Source: Aplectana chamaeleonis (lineage: Eukaryota > Nematoda > Chromadorea > Rhabditida > Cosmocercidae). Taken from it: a stretch of DNA of 64,000 nt. The position numbers and the translations under genes are program-made. Below, in pieces: positions 11,646-22,209 of the stretch (positions are counted from its first letter, which is position 1; each line of letters starts with the position of its first letter). The stretch spans positions 150,913 to 214,912 of the forward strand of contig JAPDOI010001167.1 of the NCBI GenBank assembly GCA_029168955.1, in the 5' to 3' direction. Below the pieces are notes generated by a model, which did no database searches, had not been told where the DNA came from, and saw nothing but the letters and a program-made list of their open reading frames with translations.

Positions 11646-12427
11646 TACCTAGGTATTATGTCATTTAGGAGGTTGAACCCACCTTAGTATCTTCAAAAAC
11701 GACAAACGGACGTCAACTTCGTATTCACCACTCCGAATAACCCCCGTATACAAATTTTGAGTCAAATCTGAGATTTTGAGCAAACTACCGTATACCCACC
11801 GTAATCTGTCAGAAATCAACCAACGGACTCCAGATTCGCGTTTAGCACTCCAAACAACCCATAGAGAAACATTTTGAGCCATTTCTATCGTAGCCTTCCG
11901 GAAATCGTCAAAAGTCACATTTAGCCTTCAAATTTTCCCCGATTGGAGGCTTTGAACGAATTTAGTTGAAAACTTTGGAAAACCGACAATTAAACCCCAG
12001 ATTCGTGATCAGCGCCCCAAATGACCCACCTGGGAGGATTTTAGGTCAAATCTGGAACTTTTTTCTCAAACGCTTCCAGAGCTCTCTAATCGGTATAAAT
12101 GAACGTCCAACCGGAAATCCGTATTCCAAAACGCTATCAGTCTGCACAAAGTTCGGAAAATGTGCTGTTACCCAAACTTTGTTCAGAGTGATTGTTTTAG
12201 GCTCTGAACACAATTATGAGGTCCGTTTCCAGAATTTCGAAAGTTTACTTTACGAGTTTTGGAAGGTACAAAAACCACAAAAAAATGACCGTTTTGAGCT
12301 TATAATTTCTTGGAGCCTGCAGCTCTGGGCGGTATACTGCGCGATTCCACTATGGAGGCCTAAGAGATACCAACAGTACTAATCGTTTTTGCGGATGCGT
12401 TCACCGCCATGAACGCTTCCCTTGTAA

Positions 12428-13127
12428 GCAGAGGCGTTTAGCTAGACCTCGTCAACAGAACCACCAACCTGCCCAGGATCCACCGATTCTTCATCATAGG
12501 GCGCCTAGAAATACGTTCGCAGAGAGGATAGAAATCAGGAGACGTTACTTTAAGGAATGACTCAATGGAAAATGGAAAACATACCGCTATCGTTGTTTTT
12601 TGTTCTGGCAACCTGAATTTTCTCAAAAACTAAGCAGGATAACCACAGAGGCCGGTTTCTCAAAAATGAGCTACAAAAAGAACATTGAACTTACGCAGTT
12701 TTCTCCTCTTTCCTCTCAGCGTCGGGGTCCTCAAACGATTCGGATTAAGTGGAGGGAATTGTTCGTGTCATTCAATTAGGGGGCCGTACACAGTAATTGG
12801 GCACGGAATCATTGGGTCGATAGTAATCTTATCCTCGTTTTCCCGCAAGCCTACTCTCACTCGAAGCAGCGTCACGGCTTCCTACTTGAATCACACAGAT
12901 CATTTTGTCTCACTGTTTTGAAGATTTTCTGGCTTCGATCAAAATAATCTTACTTTCATCCTTTCATCGATCAAGTTCAGGGAGAAATTTGACTCATCCA
13001 TATCTACTGCTAACTTTAACCATCTTCAAATGTAGCCAAAGCTTTCCGCGGCTCGACTTTGTTGATTTTTCAAACTTTGATTCTCATCTTTCCGTCCAAG
13101 CTTGAGAGAAAGCCCTCCCGAAACAGA
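12428..13127. other. no recognisable gene
   Basis: No supported coding region or repeat in about 700 bp. Composition is T-rich on the plus strand from 12680 to 13100, with several short pyrimidine runs. Confidence 0.35.
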
Positions 13128-13324
13128 CTGTCCACCCACGCGGTCGGCGTGCGTGTCGAACTTCTGTCATGAAGGCATTTTTGCGATTGGAAATAGTTTA
13201 GCAGGAATACTTGACGATTGGTGAACATATTCCAATCAGCTGTTTGCAGCTATGGGAAGCCTCATTTAAAATAATGCCACTGCGAAGGCCGCTCCACACG
13301 CACGCCGACCGCGTGGGTGGACAG
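13128..13324. repeat. perfect 29-bp inverted repeat bounding a small MITE-like unit
   Basis: Positions 13128-13156 (starts CTGTCCACCCACGCGGTCGG) and 13296-13324 (ends CGCGTGGGTGGACAG) are exact reverse complements over 29 bp, separated by 139 bp of non-coding sequence. Perfect arms suggest recent activity or conversion. No target duplication is obvious. Confidence 0.72.
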
Positions 13325-14244
13325 CCCCAGTCGGGCAGAGATCACATACCGTTCGAAGGCGCGTACCATTTTCTATCGAATGCCATCTCCCCTGGTGGTC
13401 CTCGAATTATAGGCTCAAATTCAGTGGAAATCTCTAGCACTGAGCATTTTTGTGTGCTCTCATTTACCTTGGGGCAAACAACCGGAGCTGACAGAAACTA
13501 TGAAAACTTTTTTCCGCCTTTGTCGCCACCGGAGGGCTCGGTAACACACTCCGCACCGTAAATGAGTGTGTACACGAACACCCATGAAATCACTGATTCT
13601 GGAACTCGAAAATTTTGAGATCTGAAATATGTTACCACAGTTTTCTACAACTCCGAGAACCGTAATATTTATTTATTTATTTTTTCGCGCATTCTTAAAC
13701 ACAGGTCAAACAGAAATTGAAACTGAGCAAACATCATGTAAAGGAAGCCCTCTGCCTCACGATAACAGATCAGATACTAGATTGGGATAAGTTATTAATC
13801 CGACACTAGGTTAGTGAGGTACTAATGTCTGAGGGGGGGATACATTGTTACTGATTTCTGCCTCGGGAACCCCGTTGCTCATACAAAGCTGAGACTCTTG
13901 AATGTGCAAATGTACAGATGTCCGCATCAGCCGGCAATGATGCCCTTACAATTAGTCATGTAAGGCATAATCGGGCTTACCGGAACTTCGGAACACGAGT
14001 ATACCGACAGCCTTCGTGGGACCGGCAAGCTGGATAAGAGAACAAGCCACTGCAGAAAAGTAACAGCCAAGTGAGTAAACCCAAGCACCAGAGAAGCGAC
14101 TGAAGATGAAGGCGAAAAAACGAGTGAGACTATAGGCTCATGTACTGAGCACTAACCAAATGCGGTTAAATTACGGTGGTTACAAAAACGTGGATCGGAA
14201 CAGTGAGACTGGTGGTAGACACTTTAGCACATGAGCTACTCAGA
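13325..14244. other. no recognisable gene
   Basis: No coding region with recognisable motifs. It contains a short ATTTATTTATT stretch near 13668 and a seven-base G run near 13834. Confidence 0.35.
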
Positions 14245-14610
14245 CAACAGGTGCGGACTGACCGCTGGCAATCAAGGCCTCTCCGGGCGGTACGCCGGCA
14301 AGTTGCGGGCGGATCGCTGCTCATCGTGGCCTCGGCGGGCGGATCGCTGGCTATCAAAGCCTTTGCGGGCGGATCGCTGCGTTTTGGCGGGCGGATAGCG
14401 GCGCCTGGGAAACTTGAACACCCTAGCGGGCGGATCGTCGACAAGCTTAAAGGCGGCGATCCGCCCGCAACCTGCCAGCGATCCGCCCGCAAGGGCTTTG
14501 ATAGCCAGCGATCCGCCTGCTGAGCTATGAGATGCAGCGATCCGCCCGCAACATGCCGGCGATCCGCCCGCCAGGGCTTCGATAGCCAGCGATCCGCCCG
14601 CTCAAATTGT
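14245..14610. repeat. inverted GC-rich minisatellite, GCGGGCGGATCGCT core
   Basis: The left half carries several copies of GCGGGCGGATCGCT, some followed by GGCTATCAAAGCC. The right half, from about 14455, carries the reverse complement (AGCGATCCGCCCGC) several times. The whole region can fold into a long GC-rich hairpin. The same core forms a direct 22-bp array at 18551-18872. Confidence 0.75.
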
Positions 14611-15907
14611 ACACGGTGAAACTGGTCAATCAATCATGAGTGGATTGGAGTTCATTTATTGGTCCTTTGCCACGCCATAAAGCCCCATTCGCCATCTCTA
14701 CTTCAGTGTCATAGTTGTTTCACTTCTATATGTCGCTTTTTTCTTGATGTTGCTTAATTGTTGAAAGATTTTATAATGCTTACCTTGTATTAAGCTCATT
14801 AGAGTACGTGTTCTTTAATTCTCCCAGTTTATCACGAGTATCCTAATTCTGGGAGGCGGTTGTCTTTGAAAAAAAAACATATGGTGTATGCTAGAAATGG
14901 AGAGAAAAACGCTTCGCTCAAAAGATGGCGGAATAACATCTACGCCGCGGCTATTTAGGGATATGATAGAAACCATACAATATCGTTAAATTCTTGACAC
15001 AGATGGTGCTACGTACTCATCCACGTTTTACAAGAGAAAGCTCAGGTCGCATCAGCGAAAACGGCTTGTGTTGTCAGTATTTCTTGGGCAACTAGGGTGG
15101 TGGTCGTAATGTATTCCGATTACGAAAGGGACGGGCAGACGGGGATGATCGGAGCGCATGAGTGGACGAACGGGGGAGAAGCGAAGCGAAGCGCGTGAAT
15201 GGAAGAGTCACCGAGTTTTCCCCGCCTCTCCTGCGCTTGGAGTATTTTACGATCATCCGCTGACGGCTCACTTGACCTGTTTTCAGTTTTTCGCTTTGAA
15301 ATTATTCGAATATATTCGAGTCGATTTCATTCGAAACTATTCAAATTCGGACCTCGACAAAAGAGGGTCATTCGAATATATTCAAAAATCGGACGTTAAA
15401 AAAAAGGAGTCATTCGAATCTATTCGATATTCGGTCTTTTCTTCCAGGGCACAACTATAGTAAACTGGTGTCAACCTTGTTTTTAGAGGAAGCGAGCCTC
15501 GTTCGAGGGAAGTAGATATATGACGCATTTTTCAGGCGCAGGAGTCAGATGGCAGTGGCGTCCTCGGTTCAGTCACTAAAGTTTGCGGTGCTTGAACCCT
15601 ATCTGGAGGTCCCTCTCACCCGGTGAAGGCCCAATAGAGGTTGGGAGGTGTCGTCGCGCCGCGTATCGGGGTGCCGGCCGCATCGTGTGTCGGCGTGCAG
15701 GCTAGCTGTGTGGGCGCAGGGTTGAATTCGAGTGATGAGGTTCCCCAATTTGGATGTGTGGACCGTGACTGCCCACATTTTTGAGGATTTTCTATGGGAG
15801 GATACGAAAGGTAAGAATTTGAAAACCTGAATATACCCGAAAGTCCGAGTTTCAAAGAAGTCGAATTACGACATTTGAAATGTACGGTCGGCATAGATCC
15901 TATTGAG
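14611..15907. other. no gene; short ATTCGAA-rich patch
   Basis: No supported gene. From about 15300 to 15435 the word ATTCGAA (with TATTCGA variants) recurs at irregular spacing, as in GTCATTCGAATATATTC and GTCATTCGAATCTATTC, suggesting a decayed short tandem repeat. The remainder is unclassified. Confidence 0.4.
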
Positions 15908-16003
15908 GCGTTCTGTTCCCTAGTAAACGTTGGCGCAAGCTCGGTGCCATATGCTAATACATAGGTGCACCAAGTTTGTGCCAACCTTCAGTTAGGAACG
16001 CAT
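15908..16003. repeat. hairpin element family H, copy 2
   Basis: The left arm 15908-15947 (contains TTGGCGCAAGCTCGGTGC) pairs with the right arm 15964-16003 (contains GCACCAAGTTTGTGCCAA) around a CATATG-containing loop. It is homologous to the core of 8191-8343 but lacks the outer TGGATCGTGAAGAG part. Confidence 0.7.
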
Positions 16004-16976
16004 GGTAAATAGAATTTCATTATTCCGAGACCCACAATGCAGATTTGTCTGGAACTTAGGCAATGTAGGGAGCCCTTACTAACTTTGTTAAAGTGCCGAG
16101 TGAGCCAAATTATCCGCTCTAGCACGATGTGATTTTACTTCATTTGCCAAAGAAAATGCGACTAGTTGTAGCTAGCAACACGTTTTGGCGCAATTTAGTT
16201 AGTTGGCCGTATTCATGCAACAAAGGGAGCCTCCCGGGAAGGTCCAAAGTTCGCCCAACGCATACACTGGCTGCTTATAGGAACCATTCCGGGAGGCTCC
16301 CGTAGTTTCATGGATATGACCACAGAACTTTTCAGGGTGATTGTGAACTGGCGCCCTGAAAGGATGGTCGCGTGAATGATTCCACAATATCCAACCTGCG
16401 CCCCATACTGCAGCACAATCGGACCGCAAACTACACTACTAGCGCAGCTGATGAGCTTCAAACCTCTACTGCCCTAATCAGAGTTAACTTTGGGTCCGCA
16501 GCTGCAAACAACCGTAGTTGCAGCGAGCAGCTCGGATATACTAGAGCTGGGTCTACGGGGTCACGGCGCTATCATTTAGGTCCCAGCAAGATTGTTTGTA
16601 AGCTGCGTGCTGCAACATACCTTATCTGCAAATGCGCAGCGCTATTTCACTCCTGTTCGGACACTGCGGGGCGGGCTGGACGTAATTCTTTTGAGAGACT
16701 GGGGCATTGCACTCAATTTTTGAAGAGATTGACAAACTGTCGTGTCTGGTGTTCGAAGAGGCCTATCGTACACCGGTGGGTCAATCTGTCGTAAACCAAC
16801 GTATAAGAAAAATTGTAAAGTTTTCAAACATTAAAGGGTAGAATATGAGACACGGGACGGAGTAAACGAATTGATTCATTATTATGTGGGTATAAGGCAG
16901 TAGATGAGCAGTACTGAGGTGTGCAGAAGTACGGCCGGCACCGGTTGCCCACATACCTTGCGTTCCTTATTGTGAC
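16004..16976. other. no recognisable gene
   Basis: No coding region with family motifs. A short inverted pair (GGGAGCCTCCCGGGAA near 16225 and TTCCGGGAGGCTCCC near 16286) is present. Confidence 0.35.
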
Positions 16977-17341
16977 TTGGCGCAAGCTCGGTGCACGCAA
17001 GTTATAATCTACAGCAATGGAAGTAGGACCTGGTGAGGTTGCGGACTCTTCCTAACATACTGTAGTCTGATTGTGTTATCACTCATTTTTTCGAAATACT
17101 GAGATTGGTCGGTGAGTTTTTGTTTCCACTCCCGCATTTTCACCTGTTTTCATTGCTTCCACAGATGTAGTCATATCGTTGAAAACACAGACTCACCGAT
17201 CTTTCACAGTTGTTTCGGAAAAATGAGTGATACCACTAACAAACTACCGTATGTTAGGACGAGTCCGCAACCTCACCATGTCCTACTTCCATTGCTGTAG
17301 ACTATATGTATAACATAGGCGCATCGGCTTTGCTCCAAGGA
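16977..17341. repeat. hairpin element family H, copy 3, split by a MITE
   Basis: The left arm (TTGGCGCAAGCTCGGTGCA, from 16978) and the right arm (ATAGGCGCATCGGCTTTGCT, 17314-17333, then CCAAGG) match the two arms of family H. They are separated by the MITE at 17003-17306, whose insertion explains the distance. The right arm has diverged more than the left. Confidence 0.6.
17003..17306. mobile_element. MITE with 60-bp terminal inverted repeats
   Basis: Positions 17003-17065 and 17244-17306 are inverted copies with only a few mismatches. Key words are CTACAGCAATGGAAGTAGGA and GGTGAGGTTGCGGACTC. The element is about 304 bp and has no coding capacity. It sits inside hairpin copy 3. Confidence 0.78.
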
Positions 17342-18042
17342 ACAATAAGGAAAGCAAAATATCAAAGCGATCTGTTGTCGACTATACGCCGGTTGGGGTC
17401 TAGGGTGCAGCACAAACTTCAGGGCTTCAGTTTCTTGGGAAGTAAAAAGTTTTTGACCGGATTTTTTGGCCCAGGTTTTCCTCAACATGTTTAGGTAGTC
17501 AACTCTTTGGGTTGATTAACACTGCGTCATAGGCGCTTAAAGGCACAGTCCAAGCTCAGGGGCCAAATCTAAGATTTCCACATAATTATGAAGTAGACCC
17601 ACCCCGTATAACACCTGCCAAGTGAGAGCTCTCGATTCCACAGAATAAGCGAGATATAGGAGGAAGCCAATCTGGGGCGCCCACACCAGGAAGCCACTTT
17701 GGCACGCCCCTTTACGATCTTTCGAGCTGAACAGTGGCGAGATGAGTGATGATTTCCGATCAATAGCCCCGTTCTTCCCTTCATTCTCAGCCTCTCTATC
17801 CATTCAGGTCGGCTCGCATCCATAGGTTGCAAATGACGGAAGTTACAAGCCTCGGACAACTCGTTCACCATGCTTCCGCAGCTCAATTTTTGAGGGGCCA
17901 CAACTCCGTTCCCAGGGGGCCTTGTACGACTAGAGATGTCATATATGTAATCTTCTGATAATACGTTGTAACACTTTTTTCCCAAGTAATCTCCTTTTGT
18001 AATGAATTGCATGTGGTTGGTCCCTAATTCGTTTGACCCAGT

Positions 18043-18314
18043 TGTCCTTGACACTGCACTGGCCACTTCCGGTCAGCGCACCAGACTGGCCACTTCCGGT
18101 CACGCCCTATGACTGTCACCCCCGTTCAAAGTCCAAGTCGCCACTTCCGGTACACCAGACAGTACCATTTCCGGCGCCGCCTCCTGGGGCTGTAGCCAGC
18201 CCTATATAAGTCGACTTGTCTTCCCGTAAGGTAGATTTTGATTCTTGCTCTTGTTTGTTTTTTTGTTCTAATAAACCTTTGTGAACTCTCTTCTTGTTTC
18301 AAACTCTGAACTCA
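18043..18314 (+). mobile_element. solo LTR with CAGT target-site duplication
   Basis: A 272-bp segment begins TGTCC and ends CTCA. It is flanked by CAGT at 18039-18042 and 18315-18318. It contains promoter-like and poly(A)-like signals in the right order for an LTR: repeated CCACTTCCGGT words, then TATATAA (18203-18209), then AATAAA (18270-18275). No internal retroelement coding sequence lies next to it, so a solo LTR left by recombination is the best reading. It sits within the family B MITE. It does not resemble the LTRs at 36987 and 41518. Family (BEL/Pao or Ty3) is unknown. Confidence 0.6.
18063..18209 (+). promoter_or_regulatory. solo-LTR promoter region: four ETS-like sites and TATA box
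   Basis: CCACTTCCGGT occurs at 18063-18073, 18090-18100 and 18141-18151, and a variant CCATTTCCGGC at about 18165-18175. The reverse complement contains CCGGAAGTGG, the consensus-like core bound by ETS-family factors. CTATATAAG at 18202-18210 is a TATA-like element placed after them. Binding is inferred only from motif identity. Confidence 0.5.
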
Positions 18315-18550
18315 CAGTCCTCCGCTTGTCCACTGGGAAAAACCATTAGACAAGCTCTTCTGCGGAATCGTAGAAGAACTCTCTCCTCAGTAGAGCACCT
18401 CCCTTGGATTACAGAGAGACATCATTGGAATCAGCGTGAGACCATTTTCAAGATAAGAAGGGGAACGGAAAATCGATTTGGAGGTTGGACTGTGCCTTTG
18501 AGAATTGGTCCCCGACCCGAGGGATCAAAAGGAAAAGGGGTTCAAATTAC

Positions 18551-18872
18551 GGGTACATCGCTGACAACTGGCGGGTAGATCGCTGATAACTGGCGTGTGG
18601 ATCGATGATAACTGCCGGGCGGATCGCTGGTTACTGGCGGGCGGGTCGCTGGCTACTGGCGGGCGGATCGCTGGTTACTGACGGGCGGATCGCTGGCTAC
18701 TGGCGGGCGGATCGCTGGCTATTGGCGGGTGGATCGCTGGCTACTGCCGGGCAGATCGCTGGCTACCGGCGGGCGGATGGCTGGCTAGTGGCGGGCGGAT
18801 CGCTGGCTACTGGCGGGCGGATGGCGGGGGGGATGTCGATCCGCCCGCCAAAAGCCAGCGATCCGCCCGCAC
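18551..18872. repeat. 22-bp GC-rich tandem array (GGCGGGCGGATCGCTGG)
   Basis: About a dozen direct copies of a 22-bp unit, with core GGCGGGCGGATCGCTGG and the spacer TTACT or CTACT, run to about 18825. Two inverted copies (GATCCGCCCGCC and AGCGATCCGCCCGC) follow at 18838-18872, so the array ends in a hairpin. The core is shared with 14245-14610. Confidence 0.82.
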
Positions 18873-19844
18873 CTGCTCTCTGAGTTGCTCGTAGAGAAGA
18901 AGACAAAAAAATCAAAACGTTGTCTCGAACCTAATATGAAAAACCAAATCTCTCCTGCCGCTTCGCGGCTGGAGCGATTATCGGAATTAGTCTCCTCGCG
19001 ACTACATATTTCAAACACTTCCTAAGCCAAAACACGACTTTTGACCGTTCCATAAATATACGAAAACTTACGGAAAATAACAGAATTGACAACTGAATTG
19101 GGCGACAATCAGTAATAACACTTCACCATGAACTAGGACTACTACTAGATGGAACAACTTCAAATATCCTGTCAGATTGGCTTCGGGAAAGAATTCTCAG
19201 TAGGACACCATAGATACCGCTCCACACATTCAGAGTAACAAACGCCTACTGTTTTGTACTTTATTGCAATCGAGAAAAATCTGCGAACTATGATATCCTA
19301 TAAATTTTCCATAAAGATTAAATTTGGACTGACCACAAGTCAAGACACATGGGCGACATTTTTGCATCTAACCAAAGATAGCTTTATCTTAGACGGAGCA
19401 GAACCTCTGACGCCGTTTACGGTAGAGGAATGGTAGTAAACGGCTTCCTAAAGCTTTCTGGTGCTCTGCGGAGTCCATCCTGTTAGGCAAATGGTATACC
19501 TTTTCGACACGTCGCGTCGCTCTGCAAAGCGACAGCGGCCGCCTGTCGCGGAGCTCCCCCTTTAAATCTTTCGCTGTCGCAGTGCGCTGCACTGCGACAG
19601 CGACAGTGGCAACGACAGGCATCGGCACATGTCGCTACTACGGACACGCAGCAACGGTTTATACGACGGCCAGTGCCGATGCTCATATGCTGGTCCCGCC
19701 ACGATTTCTGCTAAATGTCATGACTGTCGCTCATGAGAGCGACAAAGTATACGATTGACCTTAGTCGCGAAGGTCATTCCAACAGTACCACTGCCACGGA
19801 ATGCCGCCCCCTCTATCAAGTTTCCGCCCCGAAGTTCGGGCGGC
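18873..19844. other. no recognisable gene
   Basis: No supported coding region in about 970 bp. The only notable structure is the GC-rich palindromic stretch from 19510 to 19740, annotated separately for its best hairpin. Confidence 0.35.
19571..19603. repeat. perfect 15-bp hairpin with 3-nt loop
   Basis: 19571-19585 (TCGCTGTCGCAGTGC) and 19589-19603 are exact reverse complements around GCT. Further partial copies of GCTGTCGC and GCGACAGC surround it (19510-19740), so the region looks like a decayed palindromic element. Confidence 0.65.
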
Positions 19845-19848
19845 TTAA

Positions 19849-20753
19849 AGGCACAGTCCAACCTCGAAATCGGTTTTCTGTTTTTTTTGTCGCCTATATT
19901 AAAAAAGGCTTCCAGCTGATTCCAATAACGTCTCTGAAATCGTACAAGACCCTCTAGGAACGAAGTTATGGCCCCTCAAAAGTTGAGCTACGGAACCATG
20001 GTGAACGAGTTTTCCGTGGCTTGTAAATTTCATCGTTTGCAACTGATGTATGCGAGCCGACCTGAATGGATAGAGAGACTGAGAATGAAGGGAAGAACGG
20101 GGCTATTGATCGGAAATCATCGCTCATCTCTCCACTGTTCAAAGATCGTAAAAAGGGCGTCCGGATGTGGAAGCCCCAGGGTGGCTTCCTCCTATATCTC
20201 GCTTATTCGGAGGAATTGAGAGCTCGCACTTGGCAGGTACCATATGGGGCGGGTCTACTTCAGAATTATACGGAAATCTCAGATTTCGCCCCTGAGTTCT
20301 GCTTTTTAGCCTATTTTGAGAACGGTCCCATGCTGATTCCAACGATGCCTCTGAAATCGTACACGACCTTCTGGGAACGGAGTTATGGTCCCTCAAAAAT
20401 TTAGCTAGAGAAGCATGGTGGACGAGTTGTCCGAGACTTGTAACTTCCGTCATCTGCAGCCGATGTATGCGATCTGACCTAAGTAAAGAGAGAAAGTGAG
20501 AATGAAGGGAAGAACGGGGCATTTGATCGGGAATCATAGCTCATCTCACGATCTCGAGCATTCATTTGTTCACGTCGGAGGGCGGGCAATGCGCTTTTGG
20601 GGTTTGCCTTGCACTCTAAGTGGCAATTTCGGGCTCTTTTGAGGCTCTTCCCGGCTCTTTTTCATGCGTTCTTTCGACGTTACGTTACAGAGTGTCCATC
20701 CACTTCCCATTCGTAGTGGCATTTCAAACACTTTTTCATCGTGAACACTGCCT
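19849..20753. mobile_element. fused TTAA MITE pair: family B (left) and family A (right)
   Basis: The left end is a family B terminus (AGGCACAGTCCAACCTC) after TTAA at 19845-19848. The right end is a family A terminus (reverse complement AGGCAGTGTTCACGATGAAA) before TTAA at 20754-20757. The family B body runs to about 20301, where it stops before its terminal repeat. Family A body then begins without its terminal repeat (TGCTTTTTAGCC; compare TGCTTTTTTGCC at 44253). The missing junction is a TTAA with two flanking ends. Confidence 0.68.
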
Positions 20754-21329
20754 TTAAGAAGGCTGGTTCCTTCCTAAGATCTTTCCAATAATGTCGCTCT
20801 CCGTCCGGACCATTCTAATTGAACTTTTTTGTTGGCGAAATATTACCTGGAACACTCAGCCGAATGTTATGGGCTCCTAGTTGAAACACTCTCAAGAGTC
20901 TTTTTTTGTGTCATTTCTTGGCGTGTTAACCGAAGCCCAACGAATCTATGGGGTCCGTTCAAGCCAGGGATTTTCTCCAACATGGTTCTCTCTTAGTGTT
21001 CGTTGCGGTGGATGAAGCGCAGAACACTTTGTTTTGGAACCCCAGGTGAAAACTGCGCCATGACTTCAGAGGTCAGCACAATTGCGTCTTCAGATATGGC
21101 GATCATCCTGCCTCAAGAACACTCGGGGACGGCCAGAGCTATGACGCGCCCCATAGAGATTGGGACCCTTTAGCAAAGCTGAAGTGCAGACGGCTTGGCG
21201 TCCCAGTTGACGAGCGATTTGTCTAAGCCCTTGTCCTAAAATGTGCAGTGGCCTCACCTGGGTTCGCTCTTCTTCAGATCATAATGATGCGCATAGCATG
21301 AACAGGATCAGGGATGAGCGCAAGAAAAA

Positions 21330-21500
21330 ATCTGAACTTCGGAAATCGGGAATCGAGACAAAATTTAAATTTCGGAAATCGGAAATCGAAACAAAATTTG
21401 AATTTCGGAAATCGGAATTCGGAAAACGGAACAAAAATCTATTTTCGGAATTCGGAATTCGGAAATCGGAACACAATAGGAACCTACGGAAATCGGAACA
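21330..21500. repeat. imperfect tandem repeat with CGGAAATCGGAA core
   Basis: TTCGGAAATCGG and CGGAATTCGG alternate with AACAAAATTT spacers about every 30-45 bp. A related tract in inverted setting lies at 25335-25420, and both are flanked by ATGAGCG-type words (CAGGGATGAGCGC at 21310; CGCTCATCCCTG at 25414), so they may be ends of one dispersed family. Confidence 0.6.
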
Positions 21501-21639
21501 AAAAAATTTCCCTCCAACAGGCATTTTACTTTGAAAGGTAACTTTCACTTAAATCAACAAATAATTCTTTCATTTAAAACCAATTCCTTCAAAAAACTTT
21601 ATAACCTGAAACAACATCAATAATTCCCGACAATGGCTA

Positions 21640-21790
21640 TACCACTGGATAGCCCTCAACGCCAGGATCATGAATATCTTCATAGTTTCGCTCAAGGTTG
21701 ACTTTGAAGCGAGTTATACAAAAAAGACGAAAAAGACGCAAAAACCCGACCTCGCTCGCTTTCTGACCAAATCCTACGAGCGGTATTGCA
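21640..21790 (+). repeat. dispersed repeat R, copy 1
   Basis: It shares TAGCCCTCAA, ATCATGAATA, CATAGTTTCGCTCAAGGTTGA, GAAAAGACGCAAA and CGCTTTCTGAC in the same order with 30490-30640, and in reverse with 29085-29225. It is non-coding and its borders are uncertain. Confidence 0.55.
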
Positions 21791-22209
21791 GCATGAACGC
21801 ATTAACAAGTAATATCATGAAACCAACAAGTGACAAGGTTTGGAAAAAAACAAGAACTTCAACGTATGTATCTTTGATGAGCTCACCGGTATTGACGAGA
21901 TCGGGCGTGATAATAAAGCATAGAAATTTTGTGCAATCTAATTTAGCTCTGGAGCAAGTGCAATCTATGTTTGACATAGCCCAATGCAGAAAAAAGTTTT
22001 TGGAAATATTTTCCTTAGATAGACTAAGTGCTTTTCATGGAAATTATAGTGAAATGGATAAACACGTTTCAACTTTCACATTCCTACTATCTCCCTTTGA
22101 CACTTTTTTGCTCTTTAGTTCCCTATTCAGATGTAGTCTACTCAATACTGAATAGTCATATATGAATGTTCAATCATTTAATATCAAAGCATAGCCCTAT
22201 CACCCTTAA

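Larger units (their letters stand above)
8035..12424. mobile_element. TWA-flanked MITE (PIF/Harbinger-like target), copy split by an RTE
   Basis: The left end (8035, CAAGGGAAGTG) and right end (12424, reverse complement CAAGGGAAGCG) form terminal inverted repeats of about 125 bp. TAA flanks both sides (8032-8034 and 12425-12427). The body from 11656 to 12424 aligns with 36140-36888 of the second copy. Inside lie a hairpin element (8191-8343) and a whole RTE (8355-11645) with its target-site duplication. With these removed the element is roughly 1 kb, the size of the copy at 35838-36888. A 3-bp TWA duplication is typical of PIF/Harbinger. The superfamily is inferred, since no transposase is present. 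Confidence 0.75.
17541..18497. mobile_element. TTAA-flanked MITE, family B, carrying a solo LTR
   Basis: The left end is AGGCACAGTCCAAGCTCAGG after TTAA (17537-17540). The right end in reverse complement is AGGCACAGTCCAACCTC, followed by TTGA, a decayed TTAA (18498-18501). The interior aligns in reverse orientation with the family B copies at 19849 and 22210 (shared words include TATATCTCGCTTATTC). Removing the 272-bp solo LTR and its 4-bp duplication leaves about 681 bp. Confidence 0.75.
20754..22205. other. no gene; short tandem and dispersed repeats only
   Basis: No supported gene. It contains the CGGAAATCGG-rich tract at 21330-21500 and a dispersed repeat at 21640-21790. The open frame at about 21670-22155 has no recognisable domain and begins inside the dispersed repeat, so I do not call it. 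Confidence 0.35.

Noticed and set aside
21670..22155. 161-codon open frame as a possible host gene
   Set aside because: It starts inside a dispersed repeat present three times and shows no recognisable domain.
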